Shown one piece after another: positions 25,717 to 34,315 of a stretch of 64,000 bases of DNA. Every line of letters begins with the position of its first letter. The stretch's first letter is position 1. The position numbers and the translations under genes are program-made. Under the pieces are notes generated by a model. The model ran no database searches. It was not told the origin of the DNA and saw nothing but the letters and a program-made list of their open reading frames with translations. The DNA comes from Caulobacteraceae bacterium (GTDB taxonomy: Bacteria > Pseudomonadota > Alphaproteobacteria > Caulobacterales > Caulobacteraceae), in assembly GCA_003164925.1 (NCBI GenBank), contig PLRV01000010.1, forward strand, positions 62,001 through 126,000, in the 5' to 3' direction.

Positions 25717-28239
25717 CTAGAATAAAGCTTTCAGTGACACGCCGACGACGCGGGGATGAACCGTGTAGCCCTCGTAGACCGTGTTGATTTCCGGCGTCTG
25801 GATGATGGTCTGGTCGTTCAGCAGGTTCTTGGCGTAGAGCGAGATCTGGTAGCTCATCATCGCCAAGGTGATGTTGGCGTTCATCACCCCATAGGAGGGG
25901 TTGTTGTAGTTGAGGTTGAGCGGCGAGCCGAGCGCAACGGTGTTGGTGTAGCGCTGGTAGCTGCCGTTGGAACGGCCCGTCCAATCATAGCCGATCAGCC
26001 CCGTAAGATTCATGGTCGAGGTGACGGGCGTGGTGTAGCTCAGTGAAACGTCCCCCGTGGCCTGCGGCACATCGATCAGGTTGGAGCCCACCGGCACCGT
26101 CACAGGATTGATCGAATGGGTGATAGTGGCGCTCTGGGCGCTGCCGCTGGCGCTGAGCGTCAGACCCCGGGCGAGCTTGAACGCAGCCTCCAGCTCGGTC
26201 CCGTAGATGCGGGCGTCGCCGACGTTCTCGGTGAAGTAGTAGCCGCAATCGGGCAGATAGATCTGCTGCTGGATGCCGCGCCAGTCGGTGTAGTAGGCCG
26301 CCGCGTTCAGCGAGGCGAAATCGCCGAAATAGCGGCCTTTGGACCCAAGCTCGTAGGTCCAAAGGTGGTCGGGACCGAACTTGGTCGGCTGGGTGGTTTG
26401 GTTGATCAGGGCGAAGTCGCCGGCGCAGACGGTGTTGGGGCCGAAGGTGATCGGACCGGTCGGACCGCCCAAACGGAACCCTTCGCCCGCGGAGGCGTAG
26501 ACGGTCTCCTTCGGCGTCAGATCGTGGCTGAGGGTGAATTTCGGCGTGAACGAGGTCGAGGTCGCCGCCTGGGTGTAGGGGGTAACCGGATTTCCCGGTG
26601 GGAAGCCGGTGAATCCGAGGTTGCCGATTTGGTAGAACCCGGTCTCTTCGGAGATGTAATGCTCGGCCGCCACTTCGTAGCGCCCGCCAGCGCTTACGCG
26701 CCAGCTGGGCAGGAAGTCGTAGTCGATCTGGCCGAAGCCAGAATACTGGGATTCCTTGTAGGTCCGGTTGTCGGACTCGTCGATGTCGCCCGGAAATAGC
26801 GTGGTCCCGTTGACGCCGGCATTGAAGGTCCCCTCCGCGGCCGTGGCCTCCAGGGGCACGCCAAACAGGTTTTTGAAGGTGCTGTTGATACCGGGGATGC
26901 GCTGGAAGTCAGTGTTGTGGATCGACTGCTGCGCAAAATAGGCGCCGATGACCCAGTGCAGATGGTCGCTTGGTAAATCCGGCGAGGCTAGGCGTATTTC
27001 CTGGGTGAATTGGACGTAATGGGTGTCGAGCTTAACCGGCGAAGGCAGGTTGGACAGGATGTTCAGTGCGTTCTGCGGCGGCATGCTGACTGGATTCGGC
27101 AAGGGGACCGCTGGGGGCCCCGCCAGCAGCGAGACGAACGAGGCGCTGTTGAAGAAGGTGCCGTCCTCCTGCCGCTCCGCGGTTCGCTCCAGCAGGCCGG
27201 TGACGGAGGTCAGCTGCACGGACCCGAAGTCCTCGTGAACGTTGAGGCTCGCCAGATCGAGCGTGTCGGTTCCCGGCTCGGTGACCTCCTTGTCCTGATC
27301 ATAGAGGCCGAGGCCGGGCGTCTGCACATAGAAGGCGGAGCTGTCGTCGGCGTGCTGGCGTTGGTGGAAGAATGCGGGCGTGATCGTCAGGCCGTAGCCG
27401 GGCTCGTACTTGCCGACGACGTGCAGGGTGTCGACCTGCTGGGCGTTTACGCCCTTTTGGAGCAATGAGCCGCCGCCGAGCACCGAGTAGTCCGAACCGA
27501 TGGCCTGGCTGTAGCGATTGATCCAGCCGCTGTCGGATTCGGCGCTGCCGCTGATGCGGACCGCGAATATGTCGGGAATGATCGGCAGGTTGACCGCGAA
27601 GGAGCCATTGGAATTCTGGCCGCCGTGAGCGGTGTTGGACAGATCGACCGTGGCCTCGCCGCTGTAAGTGCTGAGGTTGGGCGCCTTGGTGATGTAGCGG
27701 ATCGTGCCGCCTTCGGAGCTGTCGCCGTACAGCGTCCCTTGCGGGCCGCGCAGAACCTCGATCCGCGCCAGGTCGGTGACCACTGGCTCGACGGCGCCTT
27801 CGTAGAAGAAGTTCTTGGTCGTGATCGAGACGTCGTCGATGTACAGGCCGACCGTGGCCGCTCCGGCCGAGGAGCTGACTCCGCGGATCGAGATATTGGT
27901 CGTGCCGAACGTGGCGTTGGAGTCGAACGAAATCCCGGGCGCCGCGCGGCTCAGGTCGTCGAAGGTTGCGATATGCTCCGCCGCCGCAGCCGATCCTGAC
28001 AGGGCGGTCACGCTGATGGGCACCTGCTGCAGGTTCTGAGTGCGTTTCTGCGCGGTAACGACCACGTCCCCGGTGCTGTCCGCGCTGCTTGGGTCGGTCG
28101 CCGCTACGGCGGCGTCGGTTGCGGCCTGGGCGGCGACGGCGAGCGTGCTCATCGACGCGAAGGCCAGGAGTGAAGCGATATGTGCAACGCCTCGTTTCGC
28201 CGGAGACGACGGCGATGTCTGAACCTTGATCTTGGCCAT
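25717..28239 (-). CDS. TonB-dependent receptor of the urea/guanidine regulon
   Basis: The outer-membrane receptor of 840 residues has a signal peptide (ending near AVAAQAATDA). A TonB-box-like DVVVTAQKRTQNLQQVPISV follows. The plug domain has FDDLSRAAPGISFDS, ISIRGV and VLRGPQGTLYGDSSEGGTIR, and the C-terminal barrel ends in VHPRVVGVSLKALF. The plug signature is that of the broad FecA-like alphaproteobacterial group. Its start has GGGGAG upstream, and a perfect operator lies about 100 bp upstream. It precedes the regulator operon on the same strand. The cargo is unknown. Small urea or guanidine would pass porins, so a metal chelate, biotin or a larger guanidino compound is more likely. Confidence 0.9.
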   Translation of the reverse strand: MAKIKVQTSPSSPAKRGVAHIASLLAFASMSTLAVAAQAATDAAVAATDPSSADSTGDVVVTAQKRTQNLQQVPISVTALSGSAAAAEHIATFDDLSRAAPGISFDSNATFGTTNISIRGVSSSAGAATVGLYIDDVSITTKNFFYEGAVEPVVTDLARIEVLRGPQGTLYGDSSEGGTIRYITKAPNLSTYSGEATVDLSNTAHGGQNSNGSFAVNLPIIPDIFAVRISGSAESDSGWINRYSQAIGSDYSVLGGGSLLQKGVNAQQVDTLHVVGKYEPGYGLTITPAFFHQRQHADDSSAFYVQTPGLGLYDQDKEVTEPGTDTLDLASLNVHEDFGSVQLTSVTGLLERTAERQEDGTFFNSASFVSLLAGPPAVPLPNPVSMPPQNALNILSNLPSPVKLDTHYVQFTQEIRLASPDLPSDHLHWVIGAYFAQQSIHNTDFQRIPGINSTFKNLFGVPLEATAAEGTFNAGVNGTTLFPGDIDESDNRTYKESQYSGFGQIDYDFLPSWRVSAGGRYEVAAEHYISEETGFYQIGNLGFTGFPPGNPVTPYTQAATSTSFTPKFTLSHDLTPKETVYASAGEGFRLGGPTGPITFGPNTVCAGDFALINQTTQPTKFGPDHLWTYELGSKGRYFGDFASLNAAAYYTDWRGIQQQIYLPDCGYYFTENVGDARIYGTELEAAFKLARGLTLSASGSAQSATITHSINPVTVPVGSNLIDVPQATGDVSLSYTTPVTSTMNLTGLIGYDWTGRSNGSYQRYTNTVALGSPLNLNYNNPSYGVMNANITLAMMSYQISLYAKNLLNDQTIIQTPEINTVYEGYTVHPRVVGVSLKALF

Positions 28240-28340
28240 GGAGCTCCCCGCTGCAAGGCGGAGTCATCGACGCCGCCTGATGATCGGGATCTGGATTCGC
28301 CGTGAAATGACCTTTCGCGGCTTCGATTTCGACCCCGAAG

Positions 28341-28368
28341 TTATTACGAAGAAAAAAAATCGTAATAA
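28341..28368. promoter_or_regulatory. Operator B, upstream of the TonB receptor
   Basis: A perfect 9-bp inverted repeat, TTATTACGA, 10 bp of mostly A, TCGTAATAA. It shares its core and spacing with operators A and C. It lies about 100 bp upstream of the receptor start on the minus strand. Confidence 0.75.
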
Positions 28369-28850
28369 TCCAACAGGAACATCGCCGACCCTTCGGCTCA
28401 ATGCTGCGGCGCCATAAAATTGGGCGCCCAGGGGCTCGCTTCGGCTAAAATCATCCATCATCGGTGAGCGCGGCGTCGATCGTCGCCGTCTGGCCGTTGG
28501 CGCTCGGCGCTCCGGCAGGGCGCGCGTCGCTCGCCGTCCGATGACGCCATCCACCCGGTCCTCGCGGGCGCCATTGAGACTCTGAGCTCAGGTTGTGTCG
28601 ACAGGGTGCGGGCAGGTCGCGAGGGAGACATGGAGTCTCACCTGGCCAGGGTGGAGGTCCACTCGACCACCCACTGTACAGCTCTGCCGATCAGGCGGGC
28701 CGCCGTTTTCAAGGGGCGGAGCGACCCTCAAGCTCGGCGCCGGGACCATGGCCGCCCAGATGGGATAGGAGAGGGGGCGTCTGCGATCCCGAACCGTTAA
28801 CCTGACAAGACGGCCAACGGCACATCGAAGTCTGGCCCTGTCCGAGCGCC

Positions 28851-28883
28851 AAAAAGCTCGGGCGCGCTTGAGCGCGCCCGAGC
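28851..28883 (-). terminator. Rho-independent terminator
   Basis: A perfect 12-bp stem (GCTCGGGCGCGC / GCGCGCCCGAGC) with a TTGA loop is followed on the minus strand by five T. It lies just after the stop of the NTF2-like gene and ends the minus-strand secreted-protein operon. Confidence 0.9.
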
Positions 28884-28891
28884 CGTTCGTG

Positions 28892-29602
28892 TCACTTCGC
28901 GTTTATATAGGACCTTCGTTGGAAGATCCGCCATTCGCCGTGGCGCTTCTCGAGGATGTCCTCGTAATGGCCGGGCCATCCGACGATCGATTGCCTGGTG
29001 TCGATGGGCCGCAGGTTTTCGCCCGTTTTTTCCGGTTGCGGGTAGATGCTCAGGAAATACTCGTAATGCGTAGCCTTGGTCGGGCTTTCGAAGTGGTAAT
29101 AGTCGGCGAACGGCATGTGCCAGACCTCATACCCCCCGCCAGCGGGGGGAGCCGCGCCCGGAGGACCACCCGGAGGACCACCTGGGCCACCCGGACCGCC
29201 CGGACCGCCCGGACCACCTGGAGGACCTCCCGGAGGCGCGCCGGGAGGAGGCCCTCCGGCCACCGGGGGGGTGATCCCGGTAGGCGGACTGCCGTCCAAG
29301 GGCATGTTGATCTCCCGGCCGGGGCTGGGAATGGCGATGTCGGCGCCGTCCTCCCAGAAAGCACTTTTGAGAGCCTTCCCGTCGTGCTTCTCCACGCCCC
29401 AGCGATAGCGCTGGATCACCTCGTTGACGCCCAGCCAATCCTTCATCGTCGCCACATAGCCGGATCCGGCTTTCGCAGCGGCCTGGCCTGATCCGGCTTT
29501 CGGAGCGGCCTGAGAAAAGCCCGGCGCGGCGCAGAGCAGCGTCAAGGCGCTGAGGCCTAAGGCGCGGCGCAAGGCTCGCGGGGAACGATCACGCATACGC
29601 AT
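28892..29602 (-). CDS. Secreted NTF2-like protein with Gly-Pro-Pro insertion
   Basis: The protein is about 236 residues long and has a signal peptide (ALGLSALTLLCAAPGFSQA). Its NTF2/SnoaL-like fold is recognised from DWLGVNEVIQRYRWGVEKHD, LKSAFWEDGADIAIPSPGR and GHYEDILEKRHGEWRIFQRR. In the middle (about 105-160) is a Gly/Pro-rich run of GGP and GPP units that is collagen-like and not part of the fold. ATG 29602 was chosen with AAGGA upstream; a GTG at 29638 overlaps the previous stop. It is the last gene of the operon from 33587. Function unknown; related folds bind or isomerise small hydrophobic molecules. Confidence 0.75.
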   Translation of the reverse strand: MRMRDRSPRALRRALGLSALTLLCAAPGFSQAAPKAGSGQAAAKAGSGYVATMKDWLGVNEVIQRYRWGVEKHDGKALKSAFWEDGADIAIPSPGREINMPLDGSPPTGITPPVAGGPPPGAPPGGPPGGPGGPGGPGGPGGPPGGPPGAAPPAGGGYEVWHMPFADYYHFESPTKATHYEYFLSIYPQPEKTGENLRPIDTRQSIVGWPGHYEDILEKRHGEWRIFQRRSYINAK

Positions 29603-29634
29603 CACATTGTCCTTCGGGTGAGACGGCATCACGC

Positions 29635-30630
29635 TCACCGACCAAGCTTATCGAGGAACTTCACCATCTCTTCCGGATCCTTGTCGTTATAGGTGTTGGT
29701 ATTAGGATCGAAGCTGGTGATGGATACGGTGCAGACCCACTCTTCGGGCTCGCCAGAGAACGGTCCCTTCTCGCTTACCCCCTTGACGATACGGTTGTAT
29801 GTGCGGGTCCCCGCTTCGTAGGGCTGCTTCCAGACTGTGTCGTCATAGACCGTCAGCTTGCCTTCGATCGTGTCCGGGCTGACCATCCGATAGCGTTCCA
29901 CCATGTGCATGCCTTCGCCATGGGGTCCCCAGATCGCTTTCGATAGACCGTTCGCGATTTCAGGCGGAGGGCCGCCGCCCGGCCCGCCCGGCCCGCCTGG
30001 CCCACCCGGAGGACCGCCAGGCCCACCCGGAAAACCACCCGGCCCACCCGGGGGTGGCCCGCCAATAGGCCCGGAGGAGGAGTCAGGAGGCAAGCCCGGG
30101 CCCACGCCATACTGGAACGAGATTTCGTTCAGGAAATCCTGGGATTCGATGACCAGGGTGTCGCCTTCCCAATGGCCGACCGAGCTGCCGTAATATTTGG
30201 GGGTGGTGGTCCCCATCGGCTGATTCATCCTGATGAATCGCGTGTGGCCCGTCCCCTGCATGTAGATGGTGATCAAGCCCGGCGAGTAGGCGAACTTGAT
30301 CGGGCCCGAGCGCATGGCGACCGGCAGCCCAGGCGTGAGGCAGCCGTCCTGGGCATAGGGAAGGTCCCGCTTGGGCTTATAGGCGTCGACGTATTTCTGC
30401 GCCGCGTCGGTATAGGGCACGTTCACCTTCTCGCTGCCATCAACCATGGGCGAGAAGGTCATCCACATGCCGGTGAAAAAGTCCGGCATCTTGGCCGCGT
30501 CGGCCCATGTGGCGGCTGGAGCGCCGACTTGCGCCGGCGCGTTGTTCACGGGTTGCCCGTGAGCGGAAGAAAATATCGAGCCGGCGAGTAAGGCCGCGAT
30601 CGACACGGCCATCCTGGAACGATTGGTCAT
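29635..30630 (-). CDS. Secreted conserved protein with Gly-Pro-Pro insertion
   Basis: The 331-residue protein has a signal peptide (SIAALLAGSIFSSAHGQ). It belongs to an uncharacterised secreted family seen near TonB receptors. Stretches shared with the paralog at 59663 are MPDFFTGMWM against LPDFFTGNWQ, then GDTLVI(E)S, IWGPHGEGMHMVER and LTVYDDTVWKQPY. Residues about 195-240 hold a GGP/GPP run that the paralog lacks; there the paralog has only LPGGGQGP. GGAGGA lies upstream of ATG 30630. It is probably periplasmic. I do not know the function. Confidence 0.75.
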   Translation of the reverse strand: MTNRSRMAVSIAALLAGSIFSSAHGQPVNNAPAQVGAPAATWADAAKMPDFFTGMWMTFSPMVDGSEKVNVPYTDAAQKYVDAYKPKRDLPYAQDGCLTPGLPVAMRSGPIKFAYSPGLITIYMQGTGHTRFIRMNQPMGTTTPKYYGSSVGHWEGDTLVIESQDFLNEISFQYGVGPGLPPDSSSGPIGGPPPGGPGGFPGGPGGPPGGPGGPGGPGGGPPPEIANGLSKAIWGPHGEGMHMVERYRMVSPDTIEGKLTVYDDTVWKQPYEAGTRTYNRIVKGVSEKGPFSGEPEEWVCTVSITSFDPNTNTYNDKDPEEMVKFLDKLGR

Positions 30631-30653
30631 GGTCCAAATCCTCCTGTCGGCCA

Positions 30654-31199
30654 TCAATAATGGGGGCACGAAGCGGACGCATTGCCGCCGCCGGCGCCGG
30701 TCCCGCCGAAGTTGCCCGGTCCCGGAATCCCGGGACCTCCGCCTGGCGGTCTCGCCGGCCCACCCGTCGGCACCGACCCAAGCGCTTCGGCCCCGCCGAC
30801 CGTGCGGCCGCTGGCGACCAGGACCAGCTTGCTCGACGATCCGGTGTGCCGGCTCGGATCCCGATTGACGTTCGCCGTGACCGTCACCTTGGTCCCCTGG
30901 GGGAAATCCGATGGCCTGAACCCGGCGCGGGCCAGGCCCGAGACGGTGCCGAACTCAAAACCCCACAGCTCGTTGGCGCCGTTGGACTTATTCACCTGCA
31001 CATAAATCCAGCTGTGCGGGTTGGTCCAAGCCAACTGCCTGACGGCTCCGTCGAACACGAAGCACTTGTTGGGATCGAAGGCTCCGCCGCCATGGTGGGC
31101 TGACGCGGGCGAGGCGCCAAGGGCCGCGCAGAGGCCTGCGGCGACCAGCAAGGACAGCGCGCGCCGGCCGGGCTTGGCGGTGGGAGAAACGTTAGACAT
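30654..31199 (-). CDS. DUF6152-type secreted protein, mature N-terminus His-His
   Basis: The protein is about 181 residues long. A signal peptide ends in GASPASA, so the mature protein would start with HHGGGAFD. The core (WTNPHSWIYVQV, NELWGFEFGTVSGLARAG, GTKVTVTANVNRDP) matches the DUF6152 family, and a paralog lies at 59194. A conserved His in NPHSW and the two N-terminal His could bind a metal. The C-terminal 40 residues are Gly/Pro-rich. ATG 31199 has GAAAGG upstream. It lies between the receptor and the GDTLVI-type protein and is probably co-transcribed with both. Function unknown. Confidence 0.78.
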   Translation of the reverse strand: MSNVSPTAKPGRRALSLLVAAGLCAALGASPASAHHGGGAFDPNKCFVFDGAVRQLAWTNPHSWIYVQVNKSNGANELWGFEFGTVSGLARAGFRPSDFPQGTKVTVTANVNRDPSRHTGSSSKLVLVASGRTVGGAEALGSVPTGGPARPPGGGPGIPGPGNFGGTGAGGGNASASCPHY

Positions 31200-31256
31200 C
31201 CAAAGCACCTTTCTACAAAAATCGAGATGAGAAGTTCATGATATCCGGCGCCAGCA

Positions 31257-33587
31257 TCAGAAGCTGGCCGACAGAACAACACCGAAGACCCGCGGGTCGG
31301 TGTAGTTCACAAGAAACGGCGTAGAGCCGACGGTAGGAGTCGCATATATCGCGTTAGTGAAGTTGCGCACGTAACCCGTCACCGAATAGGCTCGGTTGGC
31401 GCTGGTCCAAGTGATTTGAGCATTGCCGACAGCTTCCGCGCCTTGCTCCGCATAATTTTCCCAATTGCTGTAGCACGCAGAACCGCTGGGGCAACTGGGG
31501 GTGGGATTGGTCAGCAGACTGTAGTTCAGGTTCTGGTTGAGGTGGGCGGATTGATATTTGCCGTCGATGCCCGCCGTGATCTTGGACCCGCCGGGCAGAT
31601 CGAAAATATGCCGATAGTTGGCGGTCACCGTATGCGGGATCATCGCGCGGTAAGTTTCGGGCTGGGCCGCAGCGAAGCCGGCCGGCTTGTCAACCCATTG
31701 CGATTGCACGTAGCTGTAATTGAGCCCGATCTGATCGTGCGCGGTCGGCCTATATTGTACTTCCAGCTCGGCGCCGAGATTTCGTGCGGGCACTGTCGTG
31801 TTGACCGCGCCGATGATGCTCGCATAGTCCGCAGGACTGCCCGTATTCGCGTTATAGCTGGTCTGAAATCCATCATAGATATAGTAGTAAGCGGCGACGT
31901 TAACCTGAAGCTTATTGTCCAGGAAGCGGTTCTTTGAGCCAAACTCGATCGCTGTCAGCTTTTCCGCATTATATATATTCGGCGCGCCATTGTAGATACC
32001 GACGTCGCCGGGACGGAATGCGCTCGAGACTGTCCCGTACAGCATGTTGATCGGCGTCAGATCATATTCGGCGCGGGCCTTATAAGTGAAGTTGTAGAAG
32101 TTGACCGTCACGTTGTGCAGGCTGTAGCCGCTGCTCGGCGGTTGCGGCAAGCTTGACTGCGCCGGCCCGGTGCAGAAGGCGCCATTCGACCCAAGCTGAA
32201 AGGCGAGCATTGTGCCGCAAAACGCCCAAACGTTGTTGAAGTAGTTTTCGCTGTCCGTAATGGTGGTGTCGTCGTAACGGGCGCCCAAGGTCAGCCGCAG
32301 GGTAGATATTGGCGAGTAGGTGCCCTCGGCGAAGTATCCGAGATCTTGGGTATGTTTCCAATCTTCGGTTGAAGACAGCGGCGTTAAGGCACCATTCGAT
32401 TGGGTGAGGGCGTTTAGATTGATATTGTTAAGCGTGTTGCCGTAGTAAAATACGCCAGCAAGCCAATGTATCGAGGAATCGCCGTTGGATGCGATGCGAA
32501 ATTCATGGGTCTGGAACTGGTCCACAGGCGTCTGAATGTGCTGCAGTAGCGGAACGTTGCTCCCAATGAAGTTGGGGGTTTGTAGTTTATCATCGTTCTG
32601 CTGCCACGTGCGATAGGAGGGCAGGTAGGTGAGTGTGGCGAACCCGATATTCCAGTTGATCTCCGCCCAATATTGCCGCTGCTCTTTGTGGCCGGGGAAG
32701 ATTGCGGACGTTGTGGTCGAGAGAACGAGCGGCGCAGTGCCGGTGTTGTTTTGGCCCGAAGCGGTGGTCACGTTGCCGCCTGAAAACGAGTTGTCGGTCT
32801 CGTAGGCGAAACCCAGCAGGACCGACACATCGCTGGTCGGCTGCCATAGCACCTTCACACGTTCGTTTTCGCGTTGGCGCTTTCCGCTCACGGCCTGGTT
32901 ATAAAAGCCCTGGTTCTGGTCGTAGTAGTCAGCCGAGATGCGCGCCGCGAGCGTGCTGGTCAGGGGCAGGTTCACGGCGCCTGTATAGTGCTGCAATTGG
33001 TAGCTGCCGAACTCGGCGCTGGCGTCGCCGGTGAATAGGTCCAACGTTGGGTCGCGCGTATGGAAGGCTACCACGCCTGCCGTCGCGCTGCGCCCATAGA
33101 GGGTGCCCTGGGGTCCTCGCAGCACCTCGACCCGGTCGATGTCATAGTTGCTGCCCATGCCCTCATAGACGCCATCCACATAGACGGCCGTAGGGGGCAC
33201 CGCGGAGATCGCGCTTGGACCGCCGCTGGCGCTGGTGCCGGGGGTGACGCCGCGGATCGTGATGTTGTTGCCTTGGACGTCCGCGCTGCCGACGTTGAGA
33301 GAGCTGTTGTCAACGGCAACGACGCCGGGGACATCTTCCAAGACATCCTTCGTCGTAAATTTGCCTTCCATCTTGAGATCTGTCCCGGAGCGCACGGTCA
33401 CCGCCGTGGCCGTCCTCTGAAGCGAGCTCGTGCGCCGCTCGGAGGTGACGACAACCTCCCGGATGGTTTGGCCGTTATCGGCGGCCTGGGTCGCTGGCGC
33501 GGGCCCGGTCGTTTGAGCGGCCGCGAAAGCCGGTATGGCGGCTATGCAGGTCAGCGCGTACAGCAGATCAATTTTCTTGATTCGCAT
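31257..33587 (-). CDS. TonB-dependent receptor (cassette 1)
   Basis: The 776-residue receptor has a signal peptide (LYALTCIAAIPAFAAAQ). A TonB-box-like REVVVTSERRTSSLQRTATA follows. The plug has VLEDVPGVVAVDNSSL, ITIRGVTPGT and VLRGPQGTLYGRSATAGVV, and the barrel ends in DPRVFGVVLSASF. It is clearly related to the receptor at 60967. GGGGGGAAG lies before the start. It heads a minus-strand operon with three secreted proteins and is divergent from two small membrane proteins. The substrate is unknown. The region 33653-33726 upstream has a repeated motif shared with the other receptor. Confidence 0.92.
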   Translation of the reverse strand: MRIKKIDLLYALTCIAAIPAFAAAQTTGPAPATQAADNGQTIREVVVTSERRTSSLQRTATAVTVRSGTDLKMEGKFTTKDVLEDVPGVVAVDNSSLNVGSADVQGNNITIRGVTPGTSASGGPSAISAVPPTAVYVDGVYEGMGSNYDIDRVEVLRGPQGTLYGRSATAGVVAFHTRDPTLDLFTGDASAEFGSYQLQHYTGAVNLPLTSTLAARISADYYDQNQGFYNQAVSGKRQRENERVKVLWQPTSDVSVLLGFAYETDNSFSGGNVTTASGQNNTGTAPLVLSTTTSAIFPGHKEQRQYWAEINWNIGFATLTYLPSYRTWQQNDDKLQTPNFIGSNVPLLQHIQTPVDQFQTHEFRIASNGDSSIHWLAGVFYYGNTLNNINLNALTQSNGALTPLSSTEDWKHTQDLGYFAEGTYSPISTLRLTLGARYDDTTITDSENYFNNVWAFCGTMLAFQLGSNGAFCTGPAQSSLPQPPSSGYSLHNVTVNFYNFTYKARAEYDLTPINMLYGTVSSAFRPGDVGIYNGAPNIYNAEKLTAIEFGSKNRFLDNKLQVNVAAYYYIYDGFQTSYNANTGSPADYASIIGAVNTTVPARNLGAELEVQYRPTAHDQIGLNYSYVQSQWVDKPAGFAAAQPETYRAMIPHTVTANYRHIFDLPGGSKITAGIDGKYQSAHLNQNLNYSLLTNPTPSCPSGSACYSNWENYAEQGAEAVGNAQITWTSANRAYSVTGYVRNFTNAIYATPTVGSTPFLVNYTDPRVFGVVLSASF

Positions 33588-33652
33588 CTTCTTCCCCCCA
33601 TGTTTGGGCTTACTCGAAGCCCTTCTTATTAGGGGGATGCTATCGACCGGGA

Positions 33653-33726
33653 GCAGCTAATATAACTGTCTCGATTCACCCGACATTTTTCGTGATCGAT
33701 CTGCCTAATATAACTGCCTAAATTCG
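33653..33726. promoter_or_regulatory. Repeated promoter motif between divergent operons
   Basis: Two direct copies of a motif lie about 50 bp apart: GCTAATATAACTGTCTCGAT and CCTAATATAACTGCCTAAAT. A third copy, GCTAAAATAGCTGCCTTAAT, lies at about 63432 upstream of the paralogous receptor. This suggests a shared regulator of the two cassettes. Confidence 0.5.
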
Positions 33727-33814
33727 AACGACGTTTTTAGGATTGAGCTACATTGACAGCTCTGCGCGGGCCGGCTTATCACTCGGAGCTATAGCGGGAG
33801 GGGAGAGAAACAAA

Positions 33815-34303
33815 TTGGCTTTTCTTAATGCGCTCCACGAAATGCCGCTTTCCGTGTGGGCGTTGCAGTCATCGTGGGTCTATTACTCACTTCTTGCTGT
33901 CCACGCGATCGGCATGGCCGGCGTCGTCGGCAGCACGTATATGCTGTGCTTGCGGGTGCTGGGCTATGCTCAGGGCGTGGCTGTTGCTGATATCGGCCGC
34001 CTACGAGCCGTGGCGTGGGCGGGATTCCTCGCAAATGCGATTTCCGGCGTCATGCTCTTCTGTTGCGACGCCGTGACACTGGCGTTCAACGGAACGTTCC
34101 AGATCAAGATGATCTCGATCGTTCTGGGTGGCATCGCCGTTTGGGTGCTCTGGCGGACGGTGGGTCGGGACCCCAGTCAGGAAGATTCTTATTTCACCTA
34201 TGGCGCGGGCGCCAAGGCGATCGCGATAACGACGTTCGCCTTCTGGACCGCGGCGATCATCTTCGGGCGACATATAGCCTACACTATAGATCCGATCTTG
34301 TAG
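33815..34303 (+). CDS. Small CopD-like membrane protein 1
   Basis: The protein is about 162 residues long with four hydrophobic segments (SSWVYYSLLAVHAIGMAGVV, VAWAGFLANAISGVML, MISIVLGGIAVWVLW, AIAITTFAFWTAAIIFG). A His in the first segment is followed by GxxxxxGS. TTG 33815 was chosen because GGGAGGGGAG lies about 8 bp upstream; the open frame extends further up to 33743. It resembles the DUF6644-type proteins and, more loosely, CopD-like membrane domains. It is the first gene of a two-gene unit divergent from the receptor operon. Function unknown. Confidence 0.75.
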   Translation: MAFLNALHEMPLSVWALQSSWVYYSLLAVHAIGMAGVVGSTYMLCLRVLGYAQGVAVADIGRLRAVAWAGFLANAISGVMLFCCDAVTLAFNGTFQIKMISIVLGGIAVWVLWRTVGRDPSQEDSYFTYGAGAKAIAITTFAFWTAAIIFGRHIAYTIDPIL

Positions 34304-34315
34304 GAGCCGAAAATC

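Larger units (their letters stand above)
28240..28891. other. Long intergenic region with operator, repeat and terminator
   Basis: These 652 bases contain operator B (28341-28368) and a terminator (28851-28883). They also contain a short sequence at about 28755-28780 (GGATAGGAGAGGGGGC, then TCTGCG) that recurs near 37155 (GGGTAGGAGAGGGGGC, then TCTGCG). The small open frames here have no family features. No gene is called. Confidence 0.5.

Noticed and set aside
28590..28805. Short plus-strand open frames before the terminator
   Set aside because: No RBS, no family features, and overlapping in two frames; they look like random GC-rich frames.
29100..30070. Repeats as a CRISPR array
   Set aside because: The periodic GGACC/GCCCG units are coding Gly-Pro-Pro triplets in frame, without unique spacers.
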